The notes under the pieces were generated by a model, which saw nothing but the letters and a program-made list of their open reading frames with translations, was not told the DNA's origin and did not search any database. Positions 36,098 to 46,036 of a DNA stretch of 64,000 nucleotides are shown piece after piece (position 1 is the stretch's first letter; the number at the start of each line of letters is the position of its first letter). The translations under genes and the position numbers were made by a program. The stretch is from Paenibacillus sp. Soil522 (GTDB taxonomy: Bacteria > Bacillota > Bacilli > Paenibacillales > Paenibacillaceae): assembly GCF_001428245.1 (NCBI RefSeq), contig NZ_LMRV01000033.1:167228-231227 (forward strand), read 5' to 3'.

Positions 36098-37873
36098 ATG
36101 AGAGGCTTATTGGACAAATTTAAATATCACGGCCTTTTTATCAAAATGTTTATTGTCACGCTGGTAAGCATTATTTCAGTATCGCTGCTCACCTCGTTTG
36201 TCACGATTCGAATGTCGGAGCGGTTGTTTATGAATACGTTCAGCATTACGAACTCCAAGATCATCAGCCAAATTCAAGCGAATTTCGAGTCGTTCAACTA
36301 TTCCATCGTTACGGCTTCGAATAATGTGCTGCAGAACGGCGCGATAAAAGGCTTTCTGACGAAACCGGATATTGACTCGCTCTCCTCGGTACAAAGCTAC
36401 TACAAGGCCAGCCAGCAGATGAAGCGGATTCAGTCCAATGTAGCTGCCTATCCGGTCACGATAACCATAATGGGCATCAACAAGAAAAGCCATTCTACCG
36501 ACAGCTTTTACTGGCCGAATTCATTGGAGAAGCTTAGAAACAGTAAATTGACCGCCAATACGCTTGTCGAGCCAAAACGGCTAATCTATCAACTGGATAA
36601 AGAAAATATAACCGGTTCTCCTAATGAGGATCCGGTTATTGTTGCTTCCAGAGCGCTGATGGAGCGAACGAGCGGAAATCGGTATGGCGTTCTTTATTTT
36701 GCGATAAGAGAAAGCGACTTTAAGCGGTTTTATGCAAGCTTCACGAGCAGCGGCAACGACGTCGTCATATTGGATCGGTCGGGAGTTGTTGTATCAAGCA
36801 ACCGTCATGAGCTAATCGGCAAAGCAGAGCATGACCTGCTCGGCTACGCCAAAGAAATCGAACAGCAAAAATTAAGTTTCAAAGAGGTAAGCGTGATGGG
36901 GAAAAGCAGCCTGGTGCTCTCTGAATACCTGCCTGTTTATGACTTTTACCTCGTCAATCTCATTGATAAACAGGAAGTGCTGAGCGAGATGGTCGATTTC
37001 AGAACCGTTGCGCTTATTTGCATGGCAATCGTTGTTGCCGCACTTATCATCGTTTTTCTCATCTCCAGACGTTTGACGAAATCATTGACCTTATTAGCGA
37101 GACAAATGTCCCGCGTTACGAAAAACAATTTCCATAACTATACAACCGTTTCGGGCAGCTATGAGATCAAGGAGCTTGGAAAGGCATATAACTATATGCT
37201 TGATGAACTGAACGAATATGTGAAGAAGCTGATTCAGACGCAGAAGGACCAGCGCAACGCAGAGCTGTCGGCTTTGCAAATGCAGATCAATCCGCATTTT
37301 TTGTATAACACGCTTGCCTCCGTCAAAATATTGGTGCAGCAGGGCAATAAGGAGAAGGCAGGGGCTACCATTAATGCTCTTATCTCGCTTCTGCAAAATA
37401 CGGTAAGCAACATTAGCGAGACCATCAGCGTGGCGCAGGAGCTCGTTAATTTGAAAAACTACGTCTTTATTAATCATGTCCGGTACGGAGAGCAGATTAC
37501 GGTTAACTATTTCATTTCCGGCGACTGTTACGGTTATCACATTCCTAAGCTGATCATTCAGCCTTTTATTGAAAATGCCTTCTTCCATGCTTTCCAGGAA
37601 CGCAATGAAGGCCATATTTATGTACTCATTTCACGTGAGGAAAATGCGCTGGTATGCGAGGTAGTCGACAACGGCGTCGGAATGGAGGGCTACGGTCTTG
37701 AAAATAATGCCCATAGCCCAATCGGTGCAAGCCACTTCTTCTCCGGGATCGGCATTCGTAACGTACATGACCGTATAGCGCTGCTCTATGGGGAGGAGTT
37801 CGGTGTTACGATTGTAAGCGATATTGGCGAGGGAACGAGAGTGAAAATTAGGCTTCCGCTGCTTCGGACCTAA
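36098..37873 (+). CDS. Sensor histidine kinase, YesM type
   Basis: This 591-residue membrane kinase has a first helix at about residues 15-38, an extracellular Cache-like region, a second helix at about 303-322 and a HAMP segment. The phospho-acceptor is His400 in QINPHFLYN; the ATPase domain has FIENAFFHAF and VDNGVGM. The three-base gap from the response regulator indicates coupling. The next gene downstream is a sugar-binding lipoprotein preceded by its own promoter, the probable target of this pair. Confidence 0.93.
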   Translation: MRGLLDKFKYHGLFIKMFIVTLVSIISVSLLTSFVTIRMSERLFMNTFSITNSKIISQIQANFESFNYSIVTASNNVLQNGAIKGFLTKPDIDSLSSVQSYYKASQQMKRIQSNVAAYPVTITIMGINKKSHSTDSFYWPNSLEKLRNSKLTANTLVEPKRLIYQLDKENITGSPNEDPVIVASRALMERTSGNRYGVLYFAIRESDFKRFYASFTSSGNDVVILDRSGVVVSSNRHELIGKAEHDLLGYAKEIEQQKLSFKEVSVMGKSSLVLSEYLPVYDFYLVNLIDKQEVLSEMVDFRTVALICMAIVVAALIIVFLISRRLTKSLTLLARQMSRVTKNNFHNYTTVSGSYEIKELGKAYNYMLDELNEYVKKLIQTQKDQRNAELSALQMQINPHFLYNTLASVKILVQQGNKEKAGATINALISLLQNTVSNISETISVAQELVNLKNYVFINHVRYGEQITVNYFISGDCYGYHIPKLIIQPFIENAFFHAFQERNEGHIYVLISREENALVCEVVDNGVGMEGYGLENNAHSPIGASHFFSGIGIRNVHDRIALLYGEEFGVTIVSDIGEGTRVKIRLPLLRT

Positions 37874-37890
37874 AAAAAGTACCAATAAAC

Positions 37891-37900
37891 AAATTAATTT
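37891..37900. promoter_or_regulatory. Second AATTAATT palindrome, upstream of binding-protein gene
   Basis: AAATTAATTT is a perfect ten-base palindrome sharing the AATTAATT core with the repeat at 33427-33448, and lies about 90 bases upstream of the TATAAT box for the binding-protein gene. It may be a second target of the ArsR-type regulator, although AT-rich palindromes also occur by chance. Confidence 0.3.
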
Positions 37901-37984
37901 CTAATTACATAATAGCAATGGGGAAGGTAACAATAGAATGACAAATCAACACAAATATATTGCTAACGAGTCGTTTTAACGGAT

Positions 37985-38021
37985 TGTTATAATGAATCTC
38001 GTAAGACGGCAATCGCTTTCA
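37985..38021 (+). promoter_or_regulatory. Extended -10 promoter with cre-like site, sugar importer operon
   Basis: TGTTATAAT at 37985-37993 is a full extended -10 element; no good -35 box is visible. Just downstream, GGCAATCGCTTTCA (38008-38021) matches the core of the CcpA consensus with two mismatches at its left end. The arrangement suggests activator-dependent transcription with catabolite repression. Confidence 0.5.
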
Positions 38022-38058
38022 CCAAAGAGTTAACAGTTACTTAAAGGGGTTGAATGTT

Positions 38059-39360
38059 GTGAAAAAATTACTCGCTATTGTGTTGGCAAGCTTCGTGCTT
38101 CTTACTGCTTGCGCCAGCAAAGAAAACAATGTACCGAATGAAGGCGGCGCGGCCGCTGAAGGAACAAAGGAAATTACCGTATGGGCATGGGACAAGGTAT
38201 TTAATATCGGTGCCATGGAACGTGCGAGCGAGGCCTACAAGGCCAAAAATCCGGATTCCGAATTAAAGGTCAACATTGTGGAAAATGCGCAGGCTGATAT
38301 TATTCAAAAATTGAACGCAGGCTTGAACGCAGGCACGACAAAAAGCTTGCCGACAATCGTCTTGATCGAAGATTACCGCGCTCAAAGCTTCTTGCAGGCT
38401 TACCCGGATGCTTTCTTCGAATTAACGGATTTCATTAATCCGGCTGATTTCGCTGATTACAAAATCGGGCCGACAAGCTTGGACGGCAAGCAGTACGGCG
38501 TACCATTCGATTCCGGCGTTGCCGGTTTGTACGTAAGAAAAGATTACCTGGAAGATGCAGGCTATAAGGTTGACGATCTGCAGGACATCGACTGGAAGAA
38601 GTTTATCGAAATCGGCAAAGCTGTGAAAGCTAAAACTGGCAAAGCGCTGCTTACGCAGGATCCGAACGATCTTGGCCTGGTTCGGATGATGATCCAATCG
38701 GCTGGCTCTTGGTACTTGAAAGATGACGGCACAACGCCTAACCTTACGGGTAACGAAGCGCTTAAGGAAGCGTTCGAAACTTATAAAGAGCTTATGGGCG
38801 CCGATATTGTAAAGGTAACATCGGATTGGAGCCAATTCGTGGCCGCATTCAATAGCGGAGAAGTCGCAACAATTCCTACCGGCAACTGGATCACGGCTTC
38901 CGTTAAAGCGGAAGCGTCGCAGTCCGGCAAATGGGCTGTCGTACCTTTCCCTAAGCTGGCGAACAACCCGAACTCGGTGCATGCATCTAACCTTGGCGGC
39001 AGCTCGTGGTATGTTATGAACGTTGACGGCAAAGAAGCAGCGGCAGATTTCCTCAAGCAAACCTTCGGTTCAGACGTTGAGCTTTATCAGAAGCTTGTGA
39101 CGGAAATCGGCGCGATCGGTACGTTAAAAGCAGCTGCTGCAGGAGACGCTTATAAGAAAGCTGACGAATTTTTCGGCGGACAAAAGGTGATTGAAGATTT
39201 CGCCAAATGGACGGAGCAAATCCCGAAAGTAAACTACGGCATGCATACGTACGCGGTTGAAGATATTCTCGTTGTTGAGATGCAGAACTATTTAGGCGGC
39301 AAAGAAATTGATGCGGTGTTAAGCGACGCTCAAGCGCAAGCTGAAACACAAGTTAAATAA
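38059..39360 (+). CDS. Sugar-binding lipoprotein (ABC importer)
   Basis: This protein of about 433 residues is the receptor of the third importer. The signal sequence ends in LLTAC with Cys18 lipidated, then an Asn/Glu/Gly-rich linker. It is a Family-1 solute-binding protein, with ITVWAWDKVFN near the start, QYGVPFDSGVAGLYVRKDYL in the middle and TIPTGNWITASV. The GTG at 38059 is preferred; AAAGGGG at 38043-38049 is too close to the TTG at 38050. Together with GH51 and GH2 genes in the same block, the probable substrate is an arabinose- or galactose-containing oligosaccharide. Confidence 0.92.
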   Translation: MKKLLAIVLASFVLLTACASKENNVPNEGGAAAEGTKEITVWAWDKVFNIGAMERASEAYKAKNPDSELKVNIVENAQADIIQKLNAGLNAGTTKSLPTIVLIEDYRAQSFLQAYPDAFFELTDFINPADFADYKIGPTSLDGKQYGVPFDSGVAGLYVRKDYLEDAGYKVDDLQDIDWKKFIEIGKAVKAKTGKALLTQDPNDLGLVRMMIQSAGSWYLKDDGTTPNLTGNEALKEAFETYKELMGADIVKVTSDWSQFVAAFNSGEVATIPTGNWITASVKAEASQSGKWAVVPFPKLANNPNSVHASNLGGSSWYVMNVDGKEAAADFLKQTFGSDVELYQKLVTEIGAIGTLKAAAAGDAYKKADEFFGGQKVIEDFAKWTEQIPKVNYGMHTYAVEDILVVEMQNYLGGKEIDAVLSDAQAQAETQVK

Positions 39361-39488
39361 ATCAGATTATACGGCAACTAAATAAAACCTGAGGCTTTTC
39401 CTTCTCCTGAATGGTAAGTTATATCCAACTGCAGGAGCTGGAGGAGTCTCCAAGGTTTTATTTCCGTAAAGAAAGGGGTTGGGCTACC

Positions 39489-40385
39489 GTGAAAGCAGCG
39501 AGGCCTGGCGTAAATATTCGCACGAGAGCTAACTTGACCGGCTGGATGTTCGTCATTCTGGCGGTTGTCATGATTGCGGCGTTCTATTTCTATCCGATGA
39601 TTCAAGCGCTCCTATTATCGTTTAAATCCGGTAAGGGAATGAATTTGAAGTTTACCGGCTTCGATAACTACGTTCGGCTGTTCAGCGATAAAACGTTTCT
39701 GACCGCGGTTAAAAACACATTCGTTTACTTAATTATTCAAGTGCCTATCATGATTGTTTTGGCTATGTTTATATCCGTATTATTAAACGACAGCAATTTG
39801 AAATTTAAAGGATTTTTCCGTACTGCGATTTTCTTGCCGGCCGTTACCTCGCTGGTCGCTTATTCCGTTATTTTCAAATATTTGTTTGCTACAGAAGGTC
39901 TTGTGAATAAACTGTTGATCAATCTTCATCTGTTATCAAGTCCGATTGCGTGGATCACCGATCCGTTCTGGGCGAAAGTGACGGTTATTATTGCAATCAC
40001 ATGGCGCTGGACGGGCTATAACATGATTTTCTATTTGTCCGCGCTTCAAAATATCGATCACTCGATTTACGAGGCCGCGAAAATCGACGGCGCCTCGTCT
40101 ACAAGACAATTTTTCGGCATTACGGTGCCGCTGCTTAAGCCAATTATTTTGTTTACGTCGATTACATCAACCATTGGTACGCTGCAGCTGTTTGATGAAG
40201 TCGTTAACATTACGAAGGGCGGACCGGGAAATGCGTCGATGTCCATTTCTCAATATATTTACAATCTGTCCTTCAAATATTCGGCCGATTTCGGCTATGC
40301 GGCAACGGTGTCGTATTCGATCGTGGTCATGATCATCATATTGGCGTTCGTACAGTTTAAAGCGGCAGGTGAAAAAAATGGATAA
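39489..40385 (+). CDS. Sugar ABC transporter permease, AraP/MsmF type
   Basis: This protein of about 298 residues has six predicted helices and the EAA loop SIYEAAKIDGAS near residue 195. VVNITKGGPGNASMSISQYI near residue 240 is characteristic of AraP/LacF-like permeases. The GTG at 39489 is chosen because AAAGAAAGGGG lies just before it, whereas the frame's earlier ATG at 39411 would add 26 polar residues without a ribosome-binding site. Its end overlaps the next gene by eight bases. Confidence 0.9.
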   Translation: MKAARPGVNIRTRANLTGWMFVILAVVMIAAFYFYPMIQALLLSFKSGKGMNLKFTGFDNYVRLFSDKTFLTAVKNTFVYLIIQVPIMIVLAMFISVLLNDSNLKFKGFFRTAIFLPAVTSLVAYSVIFKYLFATEGLVNKLLINLHLLSSPIAWITDPFWAKVTVIIAITWRWTGYNMIFYLSALQNIDHSIYEAAKIDGASSTRQFFGITVPLLKPIILFTSITSTIGTLQLFDEVVNITKGGPGNASMSISQYIYNLSFKYSADFGYAATVSYSIVVMIIILAFVQFKAAGEKNG

Positions 40386-41202
40386 ATTAAAACGGGTCTT
40401 TGTTTATATTTTTCTTAGCGTCGCTGCGTTCGTTTCCATCTTTCCTTTTCTATGGATGATTGTCAGCTCTACGAATAAGTCGGCTGACGTTACCAAAGGC
40501 AGATTGCTTCCAGGCAGCCAGCTTATCGAAAATATAAATAACTTGTTCAGCACGGTAGATATTGTGCCGGCTCTGATGAACTCGGCAAAAATTTCGATTA
40601 CAACGACTGTTCTGGCCATGGTCATTGCCTCCTTAGCCGGCTACGGCTTTGAAATATACAGGAGCAAGGCGAAGGATGTCGTGTTTACCATTTTGCTGCT
40701 CTCGATGATGATCCCTTTCGCGGCGATCATGGTACCGCTCTTTCAAATGTTCGGAAGTCTGTCGCAAGTGATCCCGTTTATCGGCCTCGACACGCTGTCC
40801 GGTGTCGTACTGCCGACTTTCACGACGGCGTTTCTCATCTTCTTCTTCCGCCAAAATACGAAAATGTTTCCGCGGGAGCTGCTTGAGGCAGGCCGCATTG
40901 ACGGTTTGAACGAAATAAGCCTTTTCTTCCGCATATTCATGCCTACGATGAAGACGACTTACGCCGCAGCCGGCATTATTACGTTCATGTCGAGCTGGAA
41001 CAACTATTTATGGCCGCTCATCGTACTGCAATCGCCGGAGAAAAGTACGATTCCGATGCTGATTTCCAATTTAGGCTCCAGCTATTCGCCAGACTACGGA
41101 ATTATTATGACGGCAATCGTTATTTCGACTCTTCCGACTGCGCTTGTGTTTTTCCTTATGCAGAAGCATTTTGTGGCAGGTATGACAGGCTCGGTGAAAT
41201 AA
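40378..41202 (+). CDS. Sugar ABC transporter permease, AraQ/MsmG type
   Basis: This permease of about 274 residues is the channel partner of the preceding gene. Features are PFLWMIVSSTNKSADVTKG after the first helix, the EAA loop ELLEAGRIDGLN near residue 165 and the C-terminus HFVAGMTGSVK. The ATG at 40378 has AGGTG at a suitable distance. A strong stem-loop (41210-41252) separates it from the beta-galactosidase gene. Confidence 0.92.
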   Translation: MDKLKRVFVYIFLSVAAFVSIFPFLWMIVSSTNKSADVTKGRLLPGSQLIENINNLFSTVDIVPALMNSAKISITTTVLAMVIASLAGYGFEIYRSKAKDVVFTILLLSMMIPFAAIMVPLFQMFGSLSQVIPFIGLDTLSGVVLPTFTTAFLIFFFRQNTKMFPRELLEAGRIDGLNEISLFFRIFMPTMKTTYAAAGIITFMSSWNNYLWPLIVLQSPEKSTIPMLISNLGSSYSPDYGIIMTAIVISTLPTALVFFLMQKHFVAGMTGSVK

Positions 41203-41209
41203 TCAAATG

Positions 41210-41252
41210 AAAAGTCAGGTGGCTGCGCTTCGGGTGCAGCCACCTGACTTTT
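41210..41252 (+). terminator. Stem-loop between importer and beta-galactosidase genes
   Basis: Perfect 17-base arms (AAAAGTCAGGTGGCTGC and its complement) enclose nine bases and end in TTTT. Because the next gene starts only 25 bases later with no obvious promoter, this probably acts as a partial terminator that lowers hydrolase expression relative to the importer. Confidence 0.8.
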
Positions 41253-41276
41253 AAATAATTTTAAGGGGAACATGTA

Positions 41277-44200
41277 ATGAATAGGATAAAGCCGAATATA
41301 AGCTGGCTCGCCGATGTGAGCATATTTGCAGTGAACCGGTTGCCTGCGCACTCCGATCACCGCTATTACGAGTCATTAGAGGAAGCAGAAGCGTCTGCAC
41401 CCATGGCGCTGCGCCATGACCTGAACGGAAGCTGGAAATTCAGCTATTCCGTGAAGCCTGCTGATCGTCCCGAGCGATTTCACCAGGCGGATTACGATTG
41501 CGATAGTTGGAGAGATATCGAAGTTCCCGGACATATACAGCTTCAGGGCTATGGCAAGCCTCAGTATGTGAATACGATGTATCCGTGGGACGGGCATAAC
41601 GACATTCGTCCGCCTGCCATTCCAGAGGACCATAATCCGGTCGGCAGCTATGTGAAATACTTTAAGGTGCCGGACAATATGCAGGGCAAGCCCGTTTATG
41701 TATCGTTTCAAGGCGTGGAATCGGCCTTTTTTTTGTGGCTGAACGGCGAATTCGTCGGCTATAGTGAGGACAGTTTTACGCCGGCGGAATTTGACCTTAC
41801 TCCGTATCTGCGTGAAGGCGAGAATAAGCTTGCTGTAGAGGTATACCAAAGGAGCACGGGCAGCTGGCTGGAGGATCAGGATTTCTGGCGTTTCTCAGGC
41901 ATTTTCCGCGACGTTTATTTGTATACCGTCCCGAGCGTTCACGTTCGCGACCTATTTGTGCATGCCGAACTGGATAAAGCTTATTCGAACGGCAGCCTGC
42001 GCGCGGATCTGAAGCTGGCGGGACAGCTGCCGTCAAGCGTTAAGCTCGAATTGAAGGATGCCGAAGGGCAAACCATTGCGGCTGCTGCATCGGAACCGTC
42101 AGGGAGCGATACATTGTCATTGTCCGTTGATGCGGGCAAAGTGAAGCCATGGAGCGCTGAGAAGCCTTATTTGTATACACTGTATATTACGGTCTATGAT
42201 CAAGCAGGCAAGCTAGTCGAAGCGGTTCCGCAGATGGTCGGTTTCCGCAAGTTTGAAATGATCAACAAAATCATGCATCTCAACGGCAAGCGCATCGTAT
42301 TCAAGGGCGTAAACCGTCATGAATTCAACAGCCGCAGAGGACGGGCGATTACGAAGGAAGATATGCTGTGGGATATTTCCACGCTTAAGCGCAACAATTT
42401 GAACGCTGTCCGAACGTCTCATTATCCGAACCAGTCGTACTGGTATGAGCTGTGCGATATTTACGGCATATACGTTATTGATGAGATGAACCTGGAAACG
42501 CACGGCTCTTGGCAGAAGATGGGGGCGGTCGAGCCGTCGTGGAACATCCCGGCAAATAAGCCGGAATGGCAGCCTATCGTGATGGATCGGGCGATTTCGA
42601 TGGTTGAGCGCGATAAGAACCACCCGTCGATTCTCATTTGGTCAGTCGGTAACGAAGCGTATGCTGGTGAAGTGCTGCTAAACGTATCGAACTATTTCCG
42701 CGAGACGGATCCCAGCCGGCTTGTTCATTACGAAGGCGTATTCCATAACCGCAAGTATAACGACACAAGCGATATGGAAAGCCGCATGTATGCTAAGCCT
42801 GCCGATATTGAGGAATATTTGAACGATAACCCGCAGAAGCCTTACATTAGCTGCGAATATATGCACGCTATGGGCAATTCGGTAGGGGGCATGCACAAGT
42901 ATACGGAGCTGGAGCAGAAATACGCGATGTATCAGGGTGGCTTTATCTGGGATTATATCGATCAGGTCATTGTGAAGAAGGACCGTTACGGCAAAGAGTT
43001 TCTCGCCTACGGCGGCGATTTCGGCGATCGCGCGACCGATTACAATTTCTGTACGAACGGAATTGTTTATGCGGACCGCAAGGAATCGCCGAAGATGCAG
43101 GAGGTTAAGTTCCTCTACCAGAACATTAAGCTTATTCCCGACCGCCAAGGCTTGAAGGTCATAAATGAAAACCTGTTCGAAGGTACGGATGTCTATGATC
43201 TGGTGATTGTGCTTCATTATGAGGGCAAAGAGATTTTTCGGAGCAGCACGGACATTGACGTAGCTGCGCAAAGCGAGGCATACATGCCTTTAGCGCTTCC
43301 TGCTGCCGATGAGCCCGGCGAATATGCCCTGCATGTATCGCTCCATTTGAAAGAAGGCAATTTATGGGCGGCATCCGGATATGAAATTTCGTTCGGACAA
43401 TATGTGTATCAAATTGAAGGACGTGCTGCGTCCGCGAAGCCGGATGGAACGCTTCGTGTTGTGGAGGGCGATGTCAACATAGGTGTTCATGGCCGAGACT
43501 TCAGCGTCATGTTCTCGAAGCAGGCGGGAACTTTGATTTCGTTGAACTATGCGGGCAGAGAGATGATCGCCATACCGCCGGCTCCGTTATTTTGGCGTGC
43601 GACAACGGATAACGATAAGGGCTTCTCGCTCGGCTTTGATTCCGGCGCTTGGTTCGCAGCCAGCCTAACGCGCAAATGCGTTGGCGTTGAATTGGAGGAG
43701 CAGGCAGGTAGTGCCACAGTTACGTTCCGTTACAAGCTCAGCATCAGCCCGGATTTGCTTGTGACCGTTGCGTACACAGTTCTTGCAGACGGCAGCTTGA
43801 ATGTAAAATCGCGTTACGGGGGTGCGGAAGGGCTGCCGAAGCTGCCGATTTTTGCCCTATCGTTCAAGGTGCCGGCCGATTACTGCCATTTGGATTGGTA
43901 TGCGATGGGACCGGAGGAAAACTATATCGACCGTGCGTTCGGAGCAAGGCTGGGCGTGTTCAAAAATAACGCCGCGGACAATGTATCAGCGTATGTCGTG
44001 CCTCAGGAATCGGGTAACCGTACGGGCGTCCGCCGCGTGAGCATTACCGATGACCATGACCGCGGGATACGTATAACAGCACCTGCGGCGCAGCCGGTAG
44101 AATGCAACATTTCACCATACACGGCATTCGAGCTGGAAAGTGCTTACCATCATTATGAGCTGCCAAGCGTGCACTATACCGTTGTGACGGTAGCGGGCAG

Positions 44201-44309
44201 GCAAATGGGCGTTGGCGGTGACGACAGCTGGGGAGCGCCAGTGCATGATGAGTATCTGATCCAAGCCGGTCAAGAGCTGTCATTTGAATTTATCATTCAT
44301 CGCTTATAA
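41277..44309 (+). CDS. lacZ: Beta-galactosidase, GH2 (LacZ type, intracellular)
   Basis: This 1010-residue enzyme hydrolyses terminal beta-galactosides. The five-domain LacZ layout is visible: sugar-binding jelly roll (DEIEVPGHIQ-like region, TMYPWDGHNDIRPP), an Ig-like domain, the catalytic barrel beginning FKGVNRHEFNSRRGR, acid/base Glu460 in LIWSVGNEAY and nucleophile Glu527 in PYISCEYMHAMGNS, then the C-terminal beta-galactosidase small-chain domain with YAMGPEENYIDR. These positions nearly match E. coli Glu461 and Glu537. AAGGGGAAC precedes the ATG. No signal peptide. With GH51 it fits breakdown of arabinogalactan-derived oligosaccharides. Confidence 0.95.
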   Translation: MNRIKPNISWLADVSIFAVNRLPAHSDHRYYESLEEAEASAPMALRHDLNGSWKFSYSVKPADRPERFHQADYDCDSWRDIEVPGHIQLQGYGKPQYVNTMYPWDGHNDIRPPAIPEDHNPVGSYVKYFKVPDNMQGKPVYVSFQGVESAFFLWLNGEFVGYSEDSFTPAEFDLTPYLREGENKLAVEVYQRSTGSWLEDQDFWRFSGIFRDVYLYTVPSVHVRDLFVHAELDKAYSNGSLRADLKLAGQLPSSVKLELKDAEGQTIAAAASEPSGSDTLSLSVDAGKVKPWSAEKPYLYTLYITVYDQAGKLVEAVPQMVGFRKFEMINKIMHLNGKRIVFKGVNRHEFNSRRGRAITKEDMLWDISTLKRNNLNAVRTSHYPNQSYWYELCDIYGIYVIDEMNLETHGSWQKMGAVEPSWNIPANKPEWQPIVMDRAISMVERDKNHPSILIWSVGNEAYAGEVLLNVSNYFRETDPSRLVHYEGVFHNRKYNDTSDMESRMYAKPADIEEYLNDNPQKPYISCEYMHAMGNSVGGMHKYTELEQKYAMYQGGFIWDYIDQVIVKKDRYGKEFLAYGGDFGDRATDYNFCTNGIVYADRKESPKMQEVKFLYQNIKLIPDRQGLKVINENLFEGTDVYDLVIVLHYEGKEIFRSSTDIDVAAQSEAYMPLALPAADEPGEYALHVSLHLKEGNLWAASGYEISFGQYVYQIEGRAASAKPDGTLRVVEGDVNIGVHGRDFSVMFSKQAGTLISLNYAGREMIAIPPAPLFWRATTDNDKGFSLGFDSGAWFAASLTRKCVGVELEEQAGSATVTFRYKLSISPDLLVTVAYTVLADGSLNVKSRYGGAEGLPKLPIFALSFKVPADYCHLDWYAMGPEENYIDRAFGARLGVFKNNAADNVSAYVVPQESGNRTGVRRVSITDDHDRGIRITAPAAQPVECNISPYTAFELESAYHHYELPSVHYTVVTVAGRQMGVGGDDSWGAPVHDEYLIQAGQELSFEFIIHRL

Positions 44310-44340
44310 TGAAGCAGAATGACTGAAATGACTTCCATAA

Positions 44341-44378
44341 AACAAAAAAGCAGGGCTGTTGCCCCGCTTTTTTGTTTT
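44341..44378 (+). terminator. Rho-independent terminator after lacZ
   Basis: AACAAAAAAGCAGGGC pairs with GCCCCGCTTTTTTGTT with one mismatch, then more T residues follow. On the minus strand it also resembles a terminator for the MocR-type gene. Confidence 0.85.
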
Positions 44379-44447
44379 TATTTTAAAGAAACAATCAATG
44401 CTTAAAATAATAATATAAGCCACAGCTTCACTCTCCTCTTTTATCCG

Positions 44448-45878
44448 TCAAAATCGTTTCAAAGCTTGCGAGAATGCCGTTATTCCAGCTTGGATTTCTT
44501 CATGCTTAGGTTTTGCATAGCTAAACCGTATAAAACCTTGCTCCGAGCCGTATACGCTTCCTGGTACGAATACTACGCCTCTTTTTATCGATTCCTCCAG
44601 CAATTTCGCATCGTCAATGCTTTGATTGATTTTGCACCACAAATTCAGTCCGCCCTGCGGCAGGACAAAGCTTACTCTTTCCTGCAGCGTATCCCATAAG
44701 GTTTGTACCATGATTTGCTGCTTCTGAAATAAAGCTTGGCGCAATTGCAGCAGATGCCGATCAAAATACCCGGAAGTAATGAGCCGTTCTGCGACCCATT
44801 GCGATAGGATGCTGAGGCCAAAGTCCATCTGCTGCCTTGCGTCGGTTAGCCGGTCAATGACCGATTTGGGGGCGACCATCCAACCGATTCTTAGCCCGGA
44901 TGCGGCTATTTTTGACAAGGAGCCTATATAGAGCACACTGCCGTCCGTATCCATCGATTTGAGAGGAGCGGGTACGCTATCGTCAAAGGCCGTTAAGCTG
45001 AACGGATCATCCTCCACGACCGGAATACGCAAATCTGCAGCAATCTTCAATAGCCGCATTCTTTTTGAATTGCTGAGCGTGGTGCCGGTTGGATTTTGAT
45101 AATTTGGATTCAAAAAGACCATACGAATGCGATGCTGCCGATAGAGGTTCGTTATATCGTCCGGCTCGATGCCGTCTTCATGAACAGGCAGCCGAAAAAT
45201 CCGCAAGCCAGCCGACTGGAACATCGGCAAGGAATAGCTGTAAGAGGGATCTTCAATCGCAACAGCATCGCCTGGCGATAAGAGGCATTGCGTAATTAAA
45301 TATAAGGACTGCTGCGAGCCGGATGTGATGAGCACCGATGACTCCGTCGTCTGAATGCCGTTATATTGCTTGAGAGATTCCACAAGCGATTTTCTTAAAG
45401 GAGAATAGCCCTGCGGATCATCATAGCCCAGATGCTCATGAAACGGCTCTTCACGTAAAATTCGGTTGACTATATCGTTCGGAAATAAATCGGATGACAG
45501 CTCGCCGCTCGCCATATTAATGATCGAAGCGTCGTTTAGCGTAACCTCCCGAATGCGTCTCATAAGCGGAAGATTGGGCAGAAAAGTGCCGCCCTCCGTA
45601 TATTGCCGCCAATTCGGCGTATTCGTAGGCGAAATCCCCCATTTGGTCAGACTGACGCGGGTCCCGCTGCCAACGGTGCTCTCGACTAATCCGGAGGCGC
45701 GCAATTCTTCATAAGCTTGGATGACGGTGCTTCGGTTTACGCCAAGCTGCTCCGCCAATTTGCGTTCAGATGGAAGGATGCTGCCGGGCGGTAGCACCGC
45801 ATAAGAGATTTCTCGCTCGATATGCTCGACAATTTGCTGATATAAGGGTGTTTGAGCTGAACGGTCGGGTTTCCACAT
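44448..45878 (-). CDS. MocR/PdxR-family regulator (GntR HTH plus aminotransferase domain)
   Basis: This 476-residue regulator has an N-terminal GntR-type winged helix (PPGSILPSERKLAEQLGVNR near residue 30) joined to a fold-type I aminotransferase domain. PLP should bind Lys323 in YIGSLSKIAASG; NPNYQNPTGT near residue 257 is also typical. Known members sense PLP (PdxR) or other amino compounds (GabR). It is transcribed divergently from a HemD-like gene, with repeated TCCAATT elements between them, so it may control that gene. No pdx or gab genes are adjacent, so its pathway is open. Confidence 0.92.
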   Translation of the reverse strand: MWKPDRSAQTPLYQQIVEHIEREISYAVLPPGSILPSERKLAEQLGVNRSTVIQAYEELRASGLVESTVGSGTRVSLTKWGISPTNTPNWRQYTEGGTFLPNLPLMRRIREVTLNDASIINMASGELSSDLFPNDIVNRILREEPFHEHLGYDDPQGYSPLRKSLVESLKQYNGIQTTESSVLITSGSQQSLYLITQCLLSPGDAVAIEDPSYSYSLPMFQSAGLRIFRLPVHEDGIEPDDITNLYRQHRIRMVFLNPNYQNPTGTTLSNSKRMRLLKIAADLRIPVVEDDPFSLTAFDDSVPAPLKSMDTDGSVLYIGSLSKIAASGLRIGWMVAPKSVIDRLTDARQQMDFGLSILSQWVAERLITSGYFDRHLLQLRQALFQKQQIMVQTLWDTLQERVSFVLPQGGLNLWCKINQSIDDAKLLEESIKRGVVFVPGSVYGSEQGFIRFSYAKPKHEEIQAGITAFSQALKRF

Positions 45879-45962
45879 TGTCTATCAACACCTTTTTGCG
45901 AATAGTTCCGAGTGTGTATGATCATACGTTAACCGTACCGGATTAGGTTTAATATGTACAGA

Positions 45963-46036
45963 TCCAATTGGAAGTATGATAGACCCTCCAATTTATATGA
46001 ATGCGCAGGAAAAGGGCGGCAATCATATTGGAGGGT
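45963..46036. promoter_or_regulatory. Repeated TCCAATT elements between MocR and HemD-like genes
   Basis: Two direct copies of TCCAATT (45963-45969 and 45987-45993) lie 24 bases apart, and ACCCTCCAAT (45983-45992) has a perfect inverted partner ATTGGAGGGT at 46027-46036. MocR-family proteins commonly bind direct repeats near their own divergent promoter, so this is the probable operator. Confidence 0.5.

Noticed and set aside
37938..37979. 13-codon ORF (MTNQHKYIANESF) before the binding-protein gene
   Set aside because: It lies upstream of the TATAAT box of the operon, so it would not be on the main transcript.
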